Position numbers and translations under genes: made by a program
Part shown: positions 36,901-49,768 of the stretch, piece after piece
How positions within the stretch are numbered: position 1 is the stretch's first letter
Layout of the letters: every line of letters starts with the position of its first letter
Origin: Deinandra increscens subsp. villosa
Lineage: Eukaryota > Streptophyta > Magnoliopsida > Asterales > Asteraceae
DNA: 64,000 nucleotides
Assembly: GCA_039602395.1 (NCBI GenBank)
Contig: JBCNJP010000017.1
Span: 9,996,871-10,060,870, forward strand
Direction: 5' to 3'
Notes under the pieces: model-generated
The model's database searches: none
Seen by the model: the letters and a program-made list of their open reading frames with translations, nothing else
What the model was told of the DNA's origin: nothing

Positions 36901-38653
36901 TTATACAACGCATGATTTGGAAATGGGAGCCGTTGTTCATGCACTCAAGATTTGGAGACATTACCTATATGGAACAAAGTGCACGATATTCACCGATCAT
37001 AAAAGTCTACAGCACATCTTTGATCAGAAAGACCTCAACATGCGACAACGACGGTGGGTCGAGTTACTAAATGATTATGATTTGGCCATTAAGTATCATC
37101 CTGGAAAAGCCAACGTTGTGGCTGATGCCCTAAGCAGAAAAGAGTACGAAAAGCCTCGTCGGGTACGAGCGCTTCAACTTACAATACATTCAGGATTACC
37201 GGATCGGATCCGTGACTGCCAACGAGAAGCTTTGAAAGCGGAGAACTTCGCAGCTGAAGCACTGCGTGGTGTAGATGGCCATTCTGAAGTTAAGTCCGAT
37301 GGACTCACGTATTATAATGACAGAATCTGGGTTCCATTGTTTGGAAATCTCCGTGAGCTTGTGATGGACGAGGCTCACAAGTCAAGATATTCGGTGCACC
37401 CTGGATCAGATAAAATGTATCAGGACTTGAAGAATCTTTATTGGTGGCCGAATATGAAAGCCGACATTGCTCGATATGTGGCTAAGTGTTTAACATGTTC
37501 AAGGGTCAAGATTGAATACCAAAAGCCTTCTGGTTTACTACAACAACCAAAGATCCCAGAATGGAAATGGGAGGACATCTCCATGGATTTTGTAACGGGA
37601 TTACCTCATCGATCAAATCAACCGGATGCGATTTGGGTTGTCATCGATCGGTTAACCAAATCTGCACATTTCATTCCGATGAAGGAAAGTGATAATATGG
37701 ATAAATTGACAAAGCTATACATCGACAAAATTGTGAAGCTTCACGGTGTGCCTAAGACTATCATTTCTGATCGAGATCCTCGATTCACTTCCCGGTTATG
37801 GCAATCAATGCAGGAAGCATTGGGAACCCGACTAGACATGAGTACAGCTTATCACCCGCAGACTGACGGTCAGACGGAACGAACGATTCAAACCTTAGAA
37901 GATATGCTCCGAGCTTGCGTTCTTGACTTTGGAAAGGATTGGGAGACTCACCTTCCACTGGTGGAGTTCTCTTACAACAATAGTTATCATTCAAGTATAG
38001 GTGCTGCACCTTTTGAAGCACTGTATGGCAGAAAATGTAGATCGCCCGTGTGTTGGGCTGAAACAGGTGAGAAAGGGCTCACTGGACCGGAAGTTATCCA
38101 TGATATGACCGAACGGATTATTCAAATTAGGCAACGGCTAGCTGCAGCACGTGATCGACAAAAGAGTTACGCCGACAAACGCCGAAAACCTCTAAAGTTC
38201 GAGGTGGGTGACAAAGTATTGTTGAAGGTATCTCCTTGGAAGGGAGTGATACGCTTCGGGAAGCGTGGAAAGTTAAATCCTCGCTACATCGGTCCGTTTG
38301 AAATTATTGGGGAAGTAGGCCCGGTGGCCTATCGATTGCAACTCCCTGCTGAACTCGATGGAGTTCACAACGTGTTTCACGTTTCCAATCTGAAGAAATG
38401 TCTGGCTGAAGACATCGAAATAATTCCCTTGGAGGAATTGGAAATTGACGAACATTTGAGATTTATTGAGCAACCAGTAGAAATCATGGGACGCGAGGAG
38501 AAAGCCCTCAAACGTAGCAAGATTCCGATCGTCAAAGTGCGATGGAACTCAAGACGTGGACCTGAATATACTTGGGAACGTGAGGATCAGATGAAGAAAA
38601 AGTATCCTCACTTGTTCGAGCAAACGTCCACAGAAACTCAAGGTATAATTTAA
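33907..38653 (+). CDS. Tekay gag-pol polyprotein
   Basis: A first ATG at 33907 starts MSGRGNGRGG but stops at 34048. The main frame is open from 33980 to 38653 (1557 codons). GT at 34028 and AG at 34109 would splice the two in frame, an 82-nt intron. Domains in order, numbered in the long frame: retrotransposon gag (about 60-170, LLRWIEKSEKVF), zinc knuckles (CNRCGKHHAGNC, CERCGKGGHEAKDC, CFECGAQGHIKRDC), an Asn/Gly-rich tract, protease LFDSGAERSF (near 460), reverse transcriptase (650-830, active site FIDD near 794), RNase H (YCDAS near 941), integrase zinc motif (near 1139) and DDE core (1201-1330), then a chromodomain-like tail (1494-1545, VKVRWNSRRGPEYTWERE). No internal stop breaks pol. 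The tail and order identify the Tekay clade; the product makes virus-like particles and integrates cDNA. Confidence 0.95.
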
Positions 38654-38812
38654 TTTTGGGGACCAAAATTCCTTAACGGGAGGAGGATGTGACAACCCTA
38701 AAACTTTTTGCTTTCTTTCCCCAGCGACGATAGCAACGACGACAGCTGATGCTGCGAACGCTACGACACAAGAATAATTTTCGGGACGAAAATTCCAATT
38801 TCAGGGGAATGA
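38654..38812 (+). promoter_or_regulatory. Tekay polypurine region, two tract-like blocks
   Basis: The working tract is TTTCAGGGGAATGA, just before the 3' LTR at 38813. About 130 bp upstream a similar block, TTAACGGGAGGAGGATGTGACAAC without its last bases an LTR start, is found at 38671-38695. Both are preceded by related blocks, TTTTGGGGACCAAAATTCC and TTTTCGGGACGAAAATTCC. The first may be a duplicated or former tract. Confidence 0.7.
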
Positions 38813-41361
38813 TGTGACACCCGAGAATTTCAAGGTTAACTTCCGTTAGACAAACCCGTTAGTTACGTTATAAGTGTTAACTTAAGTAACTAATGCTTAA
38901 CTAGGCCGAATACGTCCACGACCTTTGGTTGATCACCGAACCCGCCCATATGTGTTATGTGCTCATCATTGATTGTCCTTATGTGCAATATGATTTAAAT
39001 ACATGACTTATCATTGTGAATAGCATGATTAATTGTAAATACTTGATTATGTGAAAATTGCCCAAATTTGGTAGTCAGCGAAACTACCGAGCGAAATTAC
39101 AGATTCGCCCGGTAGAAGGCTAGACTGATCAATGTACTCGAGACCGGAGCTAGTTTCGCCTGGCCAGCGAAACTGCCAGCGAAACTAGCCCCTGATATAA
39201 ATAAACATTATAAACCCTAGTAGCCTCATTTGCTCAAACCACACAACAACACACACACACTCTCCTGGTCAGCTGAGAAGATCACCTAAGGACCAAGACC
39301 CCAGCCTCGAGACCATCATCTCACCTCATTCATCGATCCTAGAATCATCCGTGAGTCCCAAAAACTATGTTTTATGCTCTTCTATATGTTTTCTTCTTAA
39401 AGCATGCTCAAATCTTTATGTAACTACTTGATCTGCTAGTATAGTGATTAGGAATGCTAGATCTGTACTAAAGTTGATAACTTTACGTGTGATATCCATC
39501 CATGTTAGACATTTGTGCAAAATAGGTCATTTTAGGGTTTTGAACCTATTTTAGAGATTTAATGATCAAAATGCATGTTAAACATGATAAAGCTGCTTGA
39601 TTTATGTTGGTAAATGCCTATGGATGCTAGATAATGAATTGCATGTATGATCAGAAGCTGTTAGGTTGATTTTTAGGCAAATCCGTATGTTTTTCGCGAC
39701 CAGCGAAACTGTGTGTTCTCTGGGCGAAACTAAGTAGCGAAATTATATCTCCTTCCAGCGACACTGACCAGCGAAACTATAGTGTCGCCGGGAACCTGAC
39801 CAGACCAGCTCGAGCGAAACTATCGAGCGAAATACCTGAACGAAAGTTCAAACCAGTTTCCCTGCGAAACTAGGCTAGCGAAACTGCGTCGGCAGTTTCG
39901 GGCGAAACTAGCCTAGCGAAACTGTGTCACCGGGCATTGCCTAGCGAAAGTGCTGCCCGTGCACCTAGCGAAACTGCCTAGCGAAACTATGCTAGCGAAA
40001 CTAAGACCTGACCTAAAAACCAAACTTGTGAAATTTGCTTAAGTGTTATGCCATGACTTACATGATTATACCATGATGAAACATGCTTGAATCTGATTCA
40101 TATGAACCCTTGTTTATGATCAACCATTGGTGTCGTGTGTCGGTATGTCGAGTCATAGTTGCAACGTGCTATGTTATGGGCCATAGTGACGTTAAGTAAA
40201 GATTAGACACGAAACTAATACCTAAGACCTAAACGTGTTCTAGGTCTTCGTTAAACAACAATATTTGGATTACTTGACGAGTAGCAGTGCAACCAAAGGT
40301 GAGTGTCACTAACCCGCTTACCGTGAGTCCGATGGGCCACACAGAATAACTTAACGAAAACAATGCTGATAAACTCGAGAGTGCTAGGCACCTCACTGAT
40401 AAACATGAGAACCCGGGATGCTTGGCACCCACTTGATGAACTGAAGTGTTTTATGGGAACACTTGTGAACTCTGATCAAACTGCTTTTTTGAAACAAAAC
40501 TGAAAACATTTTAATATGGCTAGTGTAGGTTAAAGTCTAAACCATATGATATCACATGTTTTCTAAGGATGCCTTATAACTTAAAAGTCCTCAACTTAAT
40601 TGTGCCATTAATTTGTGAAAGCGAGGGGATGTTGGGTAGATCTACTGGAGTTTGACAAACTCCGCCCCGTGGCACGGGGAGTGCACGGAGGAACAATATC
40701 AGCCTATTTGACCGTGGTCCCGAGAGGACACGGGGGAGGCAGAAACCGCGATGACTAGGTCCGCACTGTACGGGATGGCTCGGCCCCCACAAAATAAGTC
40801 AGCTTTGGTACAAACTTCCTTAGAGCATGGAACAACGGATTAGCTACCCGCGATATCGGTTGAGTCCTTTAACTTTACGGAACTAGTACATACCCGATGA
40901 CGTGGTCACGGACAAACCATTTATAAACTGAGAATTAAATACGAGCATTGCTTTTCACAAATGAATATTTTGTAAGTACATTTTGATACGAACAATGATT
41001 ATGAGATCGGGCCAATGCATGACAAGCCCACTGTGAACTCACCAACCGTTAGGTTGACACTTGCGTGGTTTAAACTTTTGCAGATCGCTAAGGAGTATCC
41101 GGAGCGGGTTGGCATGGCACGTGAAGACCTTTATTTTAATCGAACTATTTTGGGAATTTAAAACAACATTTATGTAAGGCACGTGGTTAGTGCTAAAGAC
41201 AATTAATTTTCCGCTGCGTATGTAATTTAAGATTTTGATTTATAACTTGTGCTTGAACTAACCCTGATTCGTTTAGTATTTGTAACTGTGGTTGTGGATC
41301 CTGGTCTAGTCGCGCCCCTTAACGGTATAAACTCCGTTAGTGGTATTTTGGGGGTGTGACA
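38813..41361 (+). repeat. 3' LTR of the Tekay element
   Basis: The LTR is 2549 bp, nearly identical to 30802-33351. By eye the differences are C31127/T39138, T31368/C39379, a one-base deletion in GACGATTTG/GACATTTG, A/C in CTTGAAGAG/CTTGACGAG, and C/T in GAGACCGGG/GAGATCGGG. Confidence 0.95.
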
Positions 41362-43059
41362 CCGACGATCTACTCTATTCTACAATTTTCGATTTTGATC
41401 ATTGATTCAGAAGACCTAATTTCTGCTTCGACAATGGAGACAAACATAAGAAGTCAATAAGTCGAAAAGATGGTGAAAGATCATGATAAGGTGCTGCAAC
41501 AACTGGTCACGACGATGTCAGAATTCAAGGCATCCAATTTTGTATCGTTGGCAGCTATGAATGCGTCGATTGCAGAACTGTCGAAGAATGTGAGCAATTC
41601 GAATTCCAACTGAGGTATACCGGTCATTCCAAATGTTGTTCTAGATGATACTAATGGAAAGATCAACACTCCTTTCTGTAACTAGAATTCCCAAAGTTCA
41701 ACGGTGAGGACGTAGATGGATGGATTTAAAAGGTGGAGCAGTTTTTTGCCATTGATAAAACTTCCAAAACAAACAAGCTTCGATATGCAGTCATGCATCT
41801 GAACATAAGTCACACTACAAAAAAACAGGATATTCAGGACTAGAAAATCAGTCTCTAATACTTCAGAATCAGTCCCTTATGTTTATCAAGGACTGATTTT
41901 TTCAGTCAACTACCAGTTACGGATACCTAGTACTAGATAATATATTTAGTACTAAAAATCAGTCCCTGATGCATGAGATCATTGAGAACTAAAATTTTCT
42001 CTCGGATACATATAAAATCAGTCTTTCATATATCACTTGGTACCATGTGATTTCAGTCCCTAATACTTTTCTTTAAAGACTAAATAATCAGTCTTTAAAA
42101 CCATGATATTTCAGTCTTTAACAAATATTTTCTACAACTAAAAAACAATCCCAAATGTATTTGTTATATAACTAATTCAAATTTTTATATATTAAACTAC
42201 ACCCACTAAACAACACTATTATCATTAAATTGTCTCTTCCTTCACCAAAACGTCAATATATCCAAAGAGTAATATCAAAACAAAAACTAACAAATCAAAA
42301 TAATACTATTATAAATTCCAAATTTCAAAATGGTATTACATAAAAAAAAAAATAAACCTAACTAACGAATTAACAAGTGATTCTCGTGCATTAACCAACA
42401 AGCATATTCAGGCAATTAGTATATAAATGAAGTCATAAATGAAGTCATAAGTTAACAACTAAATATAATAATATAATTAAATCTAATATAATATAAAAAG
42501 TCAAACTTTAAATTCTTTCGGTTTAAACTTAAGAAATTGAAAACGTGGTCAAGAGGTTGAAGATGAATGTGAAAACGTTTACGTTTTTTACTACAAACAA
42601 AAATACATAACACATAACTACATATGTTTAGATTCATATTAATAAAAAATATAATATAATTAAACGATAGAAACTCTTACATCAATACACTTGAAGTTGG
42701 TTGAAGATTTTAAGATTAGACGTGGACTTTGAGAGAGCTAGAAGTAGAAGATTTAAAACAACTAGATCAAAAGACGGTGATCGAGATAATTAAACTGAAG
42801 CCTGAGTGTGGTTAAGAAAGAGGTTAATCTTAAGAAAATTTTAATTTTATAAATAAAATATGAATTATCGATAACAAAAACTCATATTTTCAATTAATTA
42901 ATATTATAATATATCCGATAAAATAATTAATATAATATTATTTTAAATATTAGATTTTTTTTGAACGGTTCTAAATATTAGGTGATAGCCAATTTATGTT
43001 GTCTATATTTTTCTAACTTTTTTTTTAATTTGTTTCTAAAACGGAAAGTGCTTCCACCT

Positions 43060-43182
43060 ATCGGTTTGTAGAATTATATATTTTGTACCCATTTATTTGT
43101 TGCGGTTTGTAAGTTATAAATGCGGTTTCTTAAAGGATCGCATTAACACCTCACCGCATCAATAATCAATTTTGTAGTAGTG
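43060..43182. mobile_element. Terminus of a second CACTA family inside the first
   Basis: TTTTGTAGTAGTG ends at 43182; inverted it reads CACTACTACAAAA, a CACTA-type end. The preceding 120 bp carry GCGGTTT and GCATT subterminal repeats unlike the outer element's ATCAGTC motifs. The matching other end was not found, so the insertion is truncated or decayed. Confidence 0.5.
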
Positions 43183-43789
43183 GTTACCTAAAACGCATTC
43201 CAAACTCAATTCCCTCAAGTAATGGAATAAAAACTTTATTCAATTTAATTTTTTATTAATATTTTATGAAAAAAATCAAGAATAAAAAAATTAAAAAAAA
43301 ACGAAGAAAGATATAAAAATGAAAAATAAAAAATAAATAAAAATATATAATAAAAATAAAAAACAATAATGAAATAAATATAAAATAAGAATAAAATATA
43401 ATAAATAAACCAAAAAATGAAATTAAAAGTAATTTGCAAATAAAATAAAAATAAATTACAAAACTTAAAAATTAAAATATTTTATATATATACATTAACT
43501 AAAAGGTAAAAAAATGAAAAAAAAAATCTAGAATTAAAAAAATAAAATGTAAATATAAATCAAATATATTATTTTAAATGGAAATATTGGTAAAACTATA
43601 TTCGATTACTTCGTTTGCTAACTATCAAACAATACGAAACAATAATTCATTTCATTCCCACATGGTAACCAAACAAGATGATGGAATGGTAATGATCCAT
43701 TTCATTCTCTCAACCATTCCATTACCTTATCCATTCCATTCCCTCATTCATTCCATTACCTCATACCAAACAGACACTAGGAATTAAAC

Positions 43790-44240
43790 ATTTCCTCTTC
43801 AAAAGTATTTAATTTTTTATCTATATTTATGACTGAAATTTAGTCTTAAATTATCAGGCATATTATTAGAGACTAATTACCAGTCACCATCACTAGTCAT
43901 AAATGTATAAGTCTCTAGTATCATTAGTAACTGATTTATTAGTCTTAAATAGTGTTTATCAAAGACTGAATATTCAGTCCCAAAATTTTACCCTTATTTG
44001 AAACTGAAATTCAGTAACCAAACATTTTCCCTCCAAAATATTTAATTTTATTTCGCTATTTATGACTGAAATTTAGTCACAAATAATCAGTCATATTATT
44101 AGAGACTAATTACCAGTCACTATCATGATCATAAACGTATCAGTCTCTGATATCATTAGTAACTGGTTAATTAGTCTTAGATAGTACTTATCAAAGACTG
44201 AATATTCAGTCCCTAAAACTTTAGTCCCTGATAGTCATTT
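43790..44240. repeat. 233-bp tandem duplication near the CACTA right end
   Basis: TATTTAATTTT at 43806 recurs at 44039. Both copies continue with TATGACTGAAATTTAGTC, TTATTAGAGACTAATTACC and CAAAGACTGAATATTCAGTC. The second copy runs into the element's right end. Confidence 0.85.
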
Positions 44241-44871
44241 TTCTTGTAGTGTCATTACAATGGCATCAAGCACATCTCAAGAGTCATGGGGTTACTATTT
44301 GCAACTTATCTTGAGTCGATTACAAGAAAGATATCGTCCATCGGTTCTCAGACTCAGCAATTGATAGTGTTATGGAGGAGAATATCTCCTTTAAACAATC
44401 GAATACCTTGATTGAGTATTGTAATCAGTTTGACTCTCTGCTTAATAAGGTCACCTTATCTAAAAATTATGTTATTGGCATATTCATTAATGGGATTAAG
44501 CCTGAAATTGGTAATCAATTGATGTTGTTTAAACCACCAACTCTTAAAGACGCATATTAATTAGCTAGGAGTCAAGAAGCTAATGTACAACTAGCTAAAG
44601 TTCACTATGGCACTAAGCCTCACTATGTTGCTAGTTCTTCTAAGGCTGCTTACACTAACTTCATGTCAAAACCTTCCAACGCAATTAATGCCTCTAAACT
44701 ACCACTATTACCCACTCTTGTTCTTATTAATGATGTTCCTTACACTGAGAATCATTCTCAAAGAAGATTAACAACTGAAGAAATGGATGAAAGAGAGCCA
44801 AGGGAGAATGTTTTGGCTGCGCTGAGAAATATGTTCCGGGTCATAAATGTAGAGCCAAGTTATTTGTTATT

Positions 44872-46318
44872 TGATACGTGCGAGATGTATATCATTTGCC
44901 TGTAAGAATGACCTTTAAAATTTATAACCAAACTCATCTTCTCTACGCATGCATATAGGAAAGCGGGTCTATCGTATGGTAGTATTAAAGAATGACTCAG
45001 GGTCGACCTAAGGAAGAAACGGTGTAATCATAACTTAACCTGGCTGGCATCACTAAGATTCTGTCACAATTCTTAATGACTAATAGTCATCTAAGACTGG
45101 TCACTATCTAGCATTATCTAAACCTGACATTGACTTATCGCAACTTAACTGTCTTATGGGTACAGAATCGCTAGAGACTGAATATGCAATTAAAACCACA
45201 GCCACAACAAAGTATCCACGAATTAATGACTTAGCTAATAAGACATCAAACACATGACCTAAGACCTAGGATCATAGACCAAACATATTCTGAATAATCG
45301 TGATAGACTAACAATTTATGACCAAACCACATACCATCACATATGCAATATACCTAGTCACTTCACTAATCCTTTTTATCTAAGACATGGAAGCTAAGGC
45401 TGATGACTAACTATGGAGACATAATTCAATCAAAATGGACTATTGAATCTACATTATCACCAATTCCTATCTAGGCTCGCTAGAGTTCCTAAATTCATAT
45501 TGAAATCGCTAGATAACAACTAAGAAAATAGCATCAATTTGACAAGTAGAATACGTCTACACCACCAATCAAACCAAAACCATAAGGAATGGATAAAACA
45601 CAATAAACAAGTACATAATTCTGATATGAAATAGGAATCATAGATGTTATACTAAAATCATTGTGTCATGCGATAAATCAAAGTCAAATCATAGGTAATA
45701 ACGGAAATAGATCACATTGTCTTAGACGATATCAAGAGGATTAGTCTCTCATCGTTACTAAACTAACTATTACAACAAATATATAAGACAATGACATTGT
45801 AAATGCAAACCAAGATGGAACAATGGTGGAATCTTCGATCAGATGCCTTCTTGAATTGATTGGCACCTTGGATCTCCTTCTCTTTCTTCAATACTTGACT
45901 TGGGAACCAAAAGTACATCTAGAAATGGGTCTGGAGTCATACACTGACGTTAGAGCTTCAAAGAATGAGAACGAGATGTATTTATAGGGATTTGGAAATC
46001 AGCCGTAACGAGTCCCTACGAGCGTAACGGGTCGTTAGTGCCGCCAGAAATCTATGAATCAGGGTTTCTGGTAATAATCTCGTAACTGATATTTTTTCTG
46101 GAAACGATTCGTGACGTGCAGAATAAGTCAAAGTCCGGATCTTTTGCATTCTTCACCCCAAAACCTTCTAAAATCCGCATTCATCACTTTAGCCCCCTCT
46201 AATAATCTGTTTAAGACATTTCACATCAAACAAAGGTAAAACTGACCAAAATAATGCATAAACTATCAACAAATGAGGGTGTTTAACTACTAATAGATGT
46301 GTAATTTAGAACACATCA
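44872..46318 (-). repeat. Solo LTR, 1447 bp, inserted in the outer Ty3 gag
   Basis: TGATACGTGC..ACACATCA ends (TG..CA) are flanked by TTATT on both sides (44867-44871 and 46319-46323), a perfect 5-bp duplication. A TATA box on the minus strand (CCCTATAAATACATCTCG, near 45980) gives the orientation. No internal domain is present, so it was left by LTR-LTR recombination. The style resembles Athila-type LTRs, but the family is not proven. Confidence 0.85.
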
Positions 46319-46323
46319 TTATT

Positions 46324-49300
46324 GAAATGGCTAATAAAAAATAAGGATATTCATAATAATGTGTTAGATACTACTATAGATTTTGAGCCTATGATTTCTT
46401 CGAATGAAATTTCTAGTATGTAATCCTTCACTACTATGCAAGTTTTAGGTACTAGGGATACTAGGCATATCCATATCTTAGTGGATTCAGGGTTCACTCA
46501 CAACTTCTTAAATGAATCTTTGACTTCTAAACTCTAATGCCCATTTAATTCAAATCGTTCAATAAGAGTCATCAGCTTTCGTGTTTAAAGTTGTGTCCCA
46601 AATTTAAATGGCAGATGTAAGGGGCTTGGTTCCAAGCTGACGTGTTATTGATACCCCTACAAAATTGTGACATGTGTTAGGAATTCAGCGGTTACAGACA
46701 CTAAATGATATAGTATGGAATTCCCAAAACCTTACTACGCAATTCAAAGTGGGTCATCATACTTTCCATTTGAAAGGTACTAGATCCAATAAGTTCTCTC
46801 TTTATCTTGTTGAGTTCATGGATACCCTTTTGAATGTTAAGAGCTCTCTGACTCAAGGTCATTTGTTTAGCATTAAGATTGAAGGCAGTACCAATTTATT
46901 CTATCATGAGGCAGTGGTGTCCAAGGTGGAAAGGGTTCCTTCCATTCAATCATTGCTTACAGAGTTTGAAGATGTATTTCGGATCTCGTCTACCCTTCCT
47001 CCAAATAGATATTTTGATCATAGAATCCTGTTGAAGGATGACTCTATGACAATCAATCAAAGGGCTTATAGATATCCGAGTGCTCAGAAGCATATCACTA
47101 AAAACATGACTGGAGAATTGTTAGCTATAGGAGTGATTAGAAAAAGTTCTAGTCCATTTACTTCTCTAGTAGTGTTGGTAAGAAAGAAGGATGGTTCTTG
47201 ACGACTTTGCATTGATTATAGAAGGTTAAATGCATCTACCATCAAGAAAAGATACCCCATTCCCTTAATTGAAGAGCTGGTGAATGAGTTGGGGGTGTTG
47301 CGGTGTTCTCAGAACTTGATTTAAGATCATGTTATCATCAGATTCGAATGTATACTGATGACATTGAAAAAACAACATTTAGAACCCATCAAGGTCTATT
47401 TGAGTTTGTGGTTCTACACTTTGGTTTGACCAATGCACCTGCAACTTTCCAAGCATTGATGAATTCCATTTTCAAACCCCTTTTAAGGAAAACAGTCCTT
47501 GTCCTTTTTATGACATACTTGTATACAACAAAGATCTTACTTATTATATTCAAGACCTTAAGGAAGTTCTTTTATTGATAAAATCTAATCACTTGAGTGC
47601 CAAGATGTCCCAAGTGTAGTTTCGGTGGTACTAATGTGGAATATTTAGGACATATTATTTCCAAAGAGGGTGTGTCAACTGATCCAAAGAAGATTGAAGC
47701 AATTCAAAACGTGCCTAAGCCTGTCACTTTGAAGCAATTAAGAGGATTTTTGGGCCTAGCTGGTTATTACAAGCTTTTTATTAAGTCCTTTGGTACCTTG
47801 GCTAAACCACTTACTGATCTTTTGAAGAAAGATTTCTTCTTATGGAATGTTCAACTGAGTCTACTTTTAAACAATTAAAGTTGGTTTTAAGTTCTACTAC
47901 AGTACTAGCTTTACCTGATTATAACTAATCTTTTATAATTTAAATAGATGCTTCAGCCTATGGTTTGTGGGTTGTTCTGATGCAATATAAGCTTCCTTTA
48001 GCCTTATATTAGTAAGGCATTATCCACTAGACAGCAGCTACTTTCAGCCTATGAAAGGGAATTGTTGGGCATCCTTTTAGATGTTAAGCAATGGCATCAC
48101 TATTTGATTGTCAGTCACTTCATTTTTAAATTGATCAAAAGAGTCATAAGCAATTACAAGAGCAAGCTATCACTACTCCATTGCAACAAACATGGATTAA
48201 TAAGATGATTGGTTATGACTATGGAATCAAGTACAATAAGGGCCAAGATAATATAGATGTTGATGCTCTTTCAAGAATGTATAGCTTTATTCTTTTGGAA
48301 TTGTCTATTTATTCAATAGAACCATTGCTACTGAAGAAGATTCAAGACAACTGGCTTATAGATCCTCTTTTGCCGAAAACAATCAAGATACTAAGGGTGG
48401 TAGTGTGAAGCATTTACTTGGTAGAATCAACTTTAATATAGAAAAATGAAGCTGTGTGTGGGGTCTGATGCAGATTTAATGTAGGAGATTATAAGCCTTT
48501 GTCATACCTCTCCTACTGCTGGGCATTCAGGAATATATCCAACTCTTAAGAGACTGAAAGTTGCATTTTATTGAAAAGGGGTAACTAAGCAAGTTAAATC
48601 CTTTGTTAAGTATTGTGAAATTTGTCAAAAGGTCAAGCATGATCATGCAGCCTTACCACGTCTGTTGAGCCCTTTGCCAATTCCAAGAACATTATTTTCA
48701 TATGTTTCTATGGATTTTATAACTAGCCTACCTTTATCAATCATAAAGATGTCATCTTGGTATTAGTGGATAGATTAACCAAGTTTACCTATTTTATAGG
48801 TTTAAAACACCCTTACACATCCTCTTTTGTTGCTCAGGTGTTCTTTGATAATGTTTTCAAATTACATGGGTGTCCTGTTACCATTGTATTAGACAGAGAT
48901 GCAATTTTTATAACCAGGTTTTGTCAGAAACTAATGAAATTACAAGGAATTCAGTTGGCCACTTCATCTGCTTTCCATCCTCAAACTGATGGACAAACAA
49001 AAGTTTTGAATAGATGTTTGGAAACTTATCCTACGTGCTTTACCATGTCTACTCTTTCTACTTGTTTTAAGTAGCTTTCTTTGGCTAAATTTTGGTATAA
49101 TACATCATGGCATTCTAGTATAAAAATGACTCATTTTCAAGCCATTTATGGAGTACCACCACCATTGCAGACACCTCTTATTCTTAGTACTACTTTAGTG
49201 GCATTAATACAAGATCTTTTATAGGATCATCAAGATTTGACTTCTCTCTTAAAACATTCATTGCATAGGGTTGCTAATCGCATGAAATAGCAAGCAAACT

Positions 49301-49740
49301 TGAAGAGGTCAAATAAGCAATTTAATGTTGGCACCTGGGTCTTTGTCAAGCTACATCCTTATGTACAGAAGACCCTCAGGCAACATAAGTACTTCAAGTT
49401 ATCTCCTCGCTATTTTGGTCCTCATAAAGTGTTGAAAAGAACTGGGAATGCTGCTTATTTGTTGGATCTTCCAGCCACTTCAATGATCAACCCAATTTTT
49501 CGTGTGTACTTATTTAGGAAAGTCTTTTGGCACTCATTCTAGTATTCATGAATTACATGTTCCACATTCTACTCCACTAGAACCTTTAGCTATTGTGGAA
49601 AGGAAGTTAGTTAAGAAGGAACATGGAGCTACAGTCAAGCTCTTAGTCCATTGGAAGGGTTATGCATTACATCATGCCACTTGGGAGGATGCAGATGAGT
49701 TTATTGCAATATTTTCATCTTTTGCTTGTCTTATTTTTGA
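46324..49740 (+). pseudogene. Pol remnant of the outer Ty3 element
   Basis: Domains are recognisable in broken frames: protease ILVDSGFTHNF (about 46475), reverse transcriptase from about 47030 (SSPFTSLVVLVRKKDGS, a stop, then LCIDYRRLN, ELDLRSCYHQIR, FGLTNAPATFQ; the active site is frameshifted near 47510), LGHIISKEGV and RGFLGLAGYYK (47640-47780), worn RNase H (47940-48290), integrase zinc motif (48490-48640), DDE core (48757-49074, LVDRLTKF and AFHPQTDGQT), and a chromodomain (49600-49710, VHWKGYALHHATWED). There are at least ten stops or shifts. The order is that of a Ty3 chromovirus. It is non-functional. Confidence 0.85.
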
Positions 49741-49768
49741 GGATAAGAATACTTATAGGGGGAGTAAT

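Larger units (their letters stand above)
30802..41361 (+). mobile_element. Tekay (Del) chromovirus LTR retrotransposon, nearly intact, 10.56 kb
   Basis: Two LTRs of 2550 and 2549 bp start TGTGACACCC and end GGGTGTGACA. CCGAC flanks the whole element (30797-30801 and 41362-41366), a perfect 5-bp target duplication. It has a primer site, a single gag-pol frame and a 3' polypurine tract. The LTRs differ at only about five places by eye. The target site lies just downstream of the outer Ty3 element's primer site. It is the youngest and best-preserved element here and probably could still be transcribed and move. Confidence 0.95.
41813..44251. mobile_element. Non-autonomous CACTA element, 2.44 kb
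   Basis: The left end is CACTACAAAAAAACAGG and the right end TTTTTCTTGTAGTG, the CACTA terminal inverted repeats. TCA flanks both sides (41810-41812 and 44252-44254), the 3-bp duplication of the superfamily. Subterminal regions are full of ATCAGTC / GACTGAT motifs on both strands. No transposase is encoded; the interior is AT-rich and holds what look like pieces of other elements. Confidence 0.9.
41434..44866 (+). pseudogene. Gag remnant of the outer Ty3 element, split by the CACTA insertion
   Basis: Begins at an ATG soon after the Tekay target site, with a stop within nine codons. A later stretch (about 41690-41810) encodes FPKFNGEDVDGWI and VEQFFAIDKTS, typical of gag. The CACTA element interrupts it at 41813. 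After 44254 it continues with LIEYCNQFDSLLNKV, an Arg/Glu-rich linker (LTTEEMDERE) and a zinc knuckle, CX2CX4HX4... type, near 44810-44855. The solo LTR at 44872 cuts directly behind this knuckle; the last gag codons resume at 46324. There are several stops and frameshifts. Confidence 0.75.

Noticed and set aside
41813..43182. A separate complete CACTA element ending at 43182
   Set aside because: The left end at 41813 has TCA beside it, but 43182 is followed by GTT; the TCA duplication matches only at 44252, and the subterminal motifs differ.
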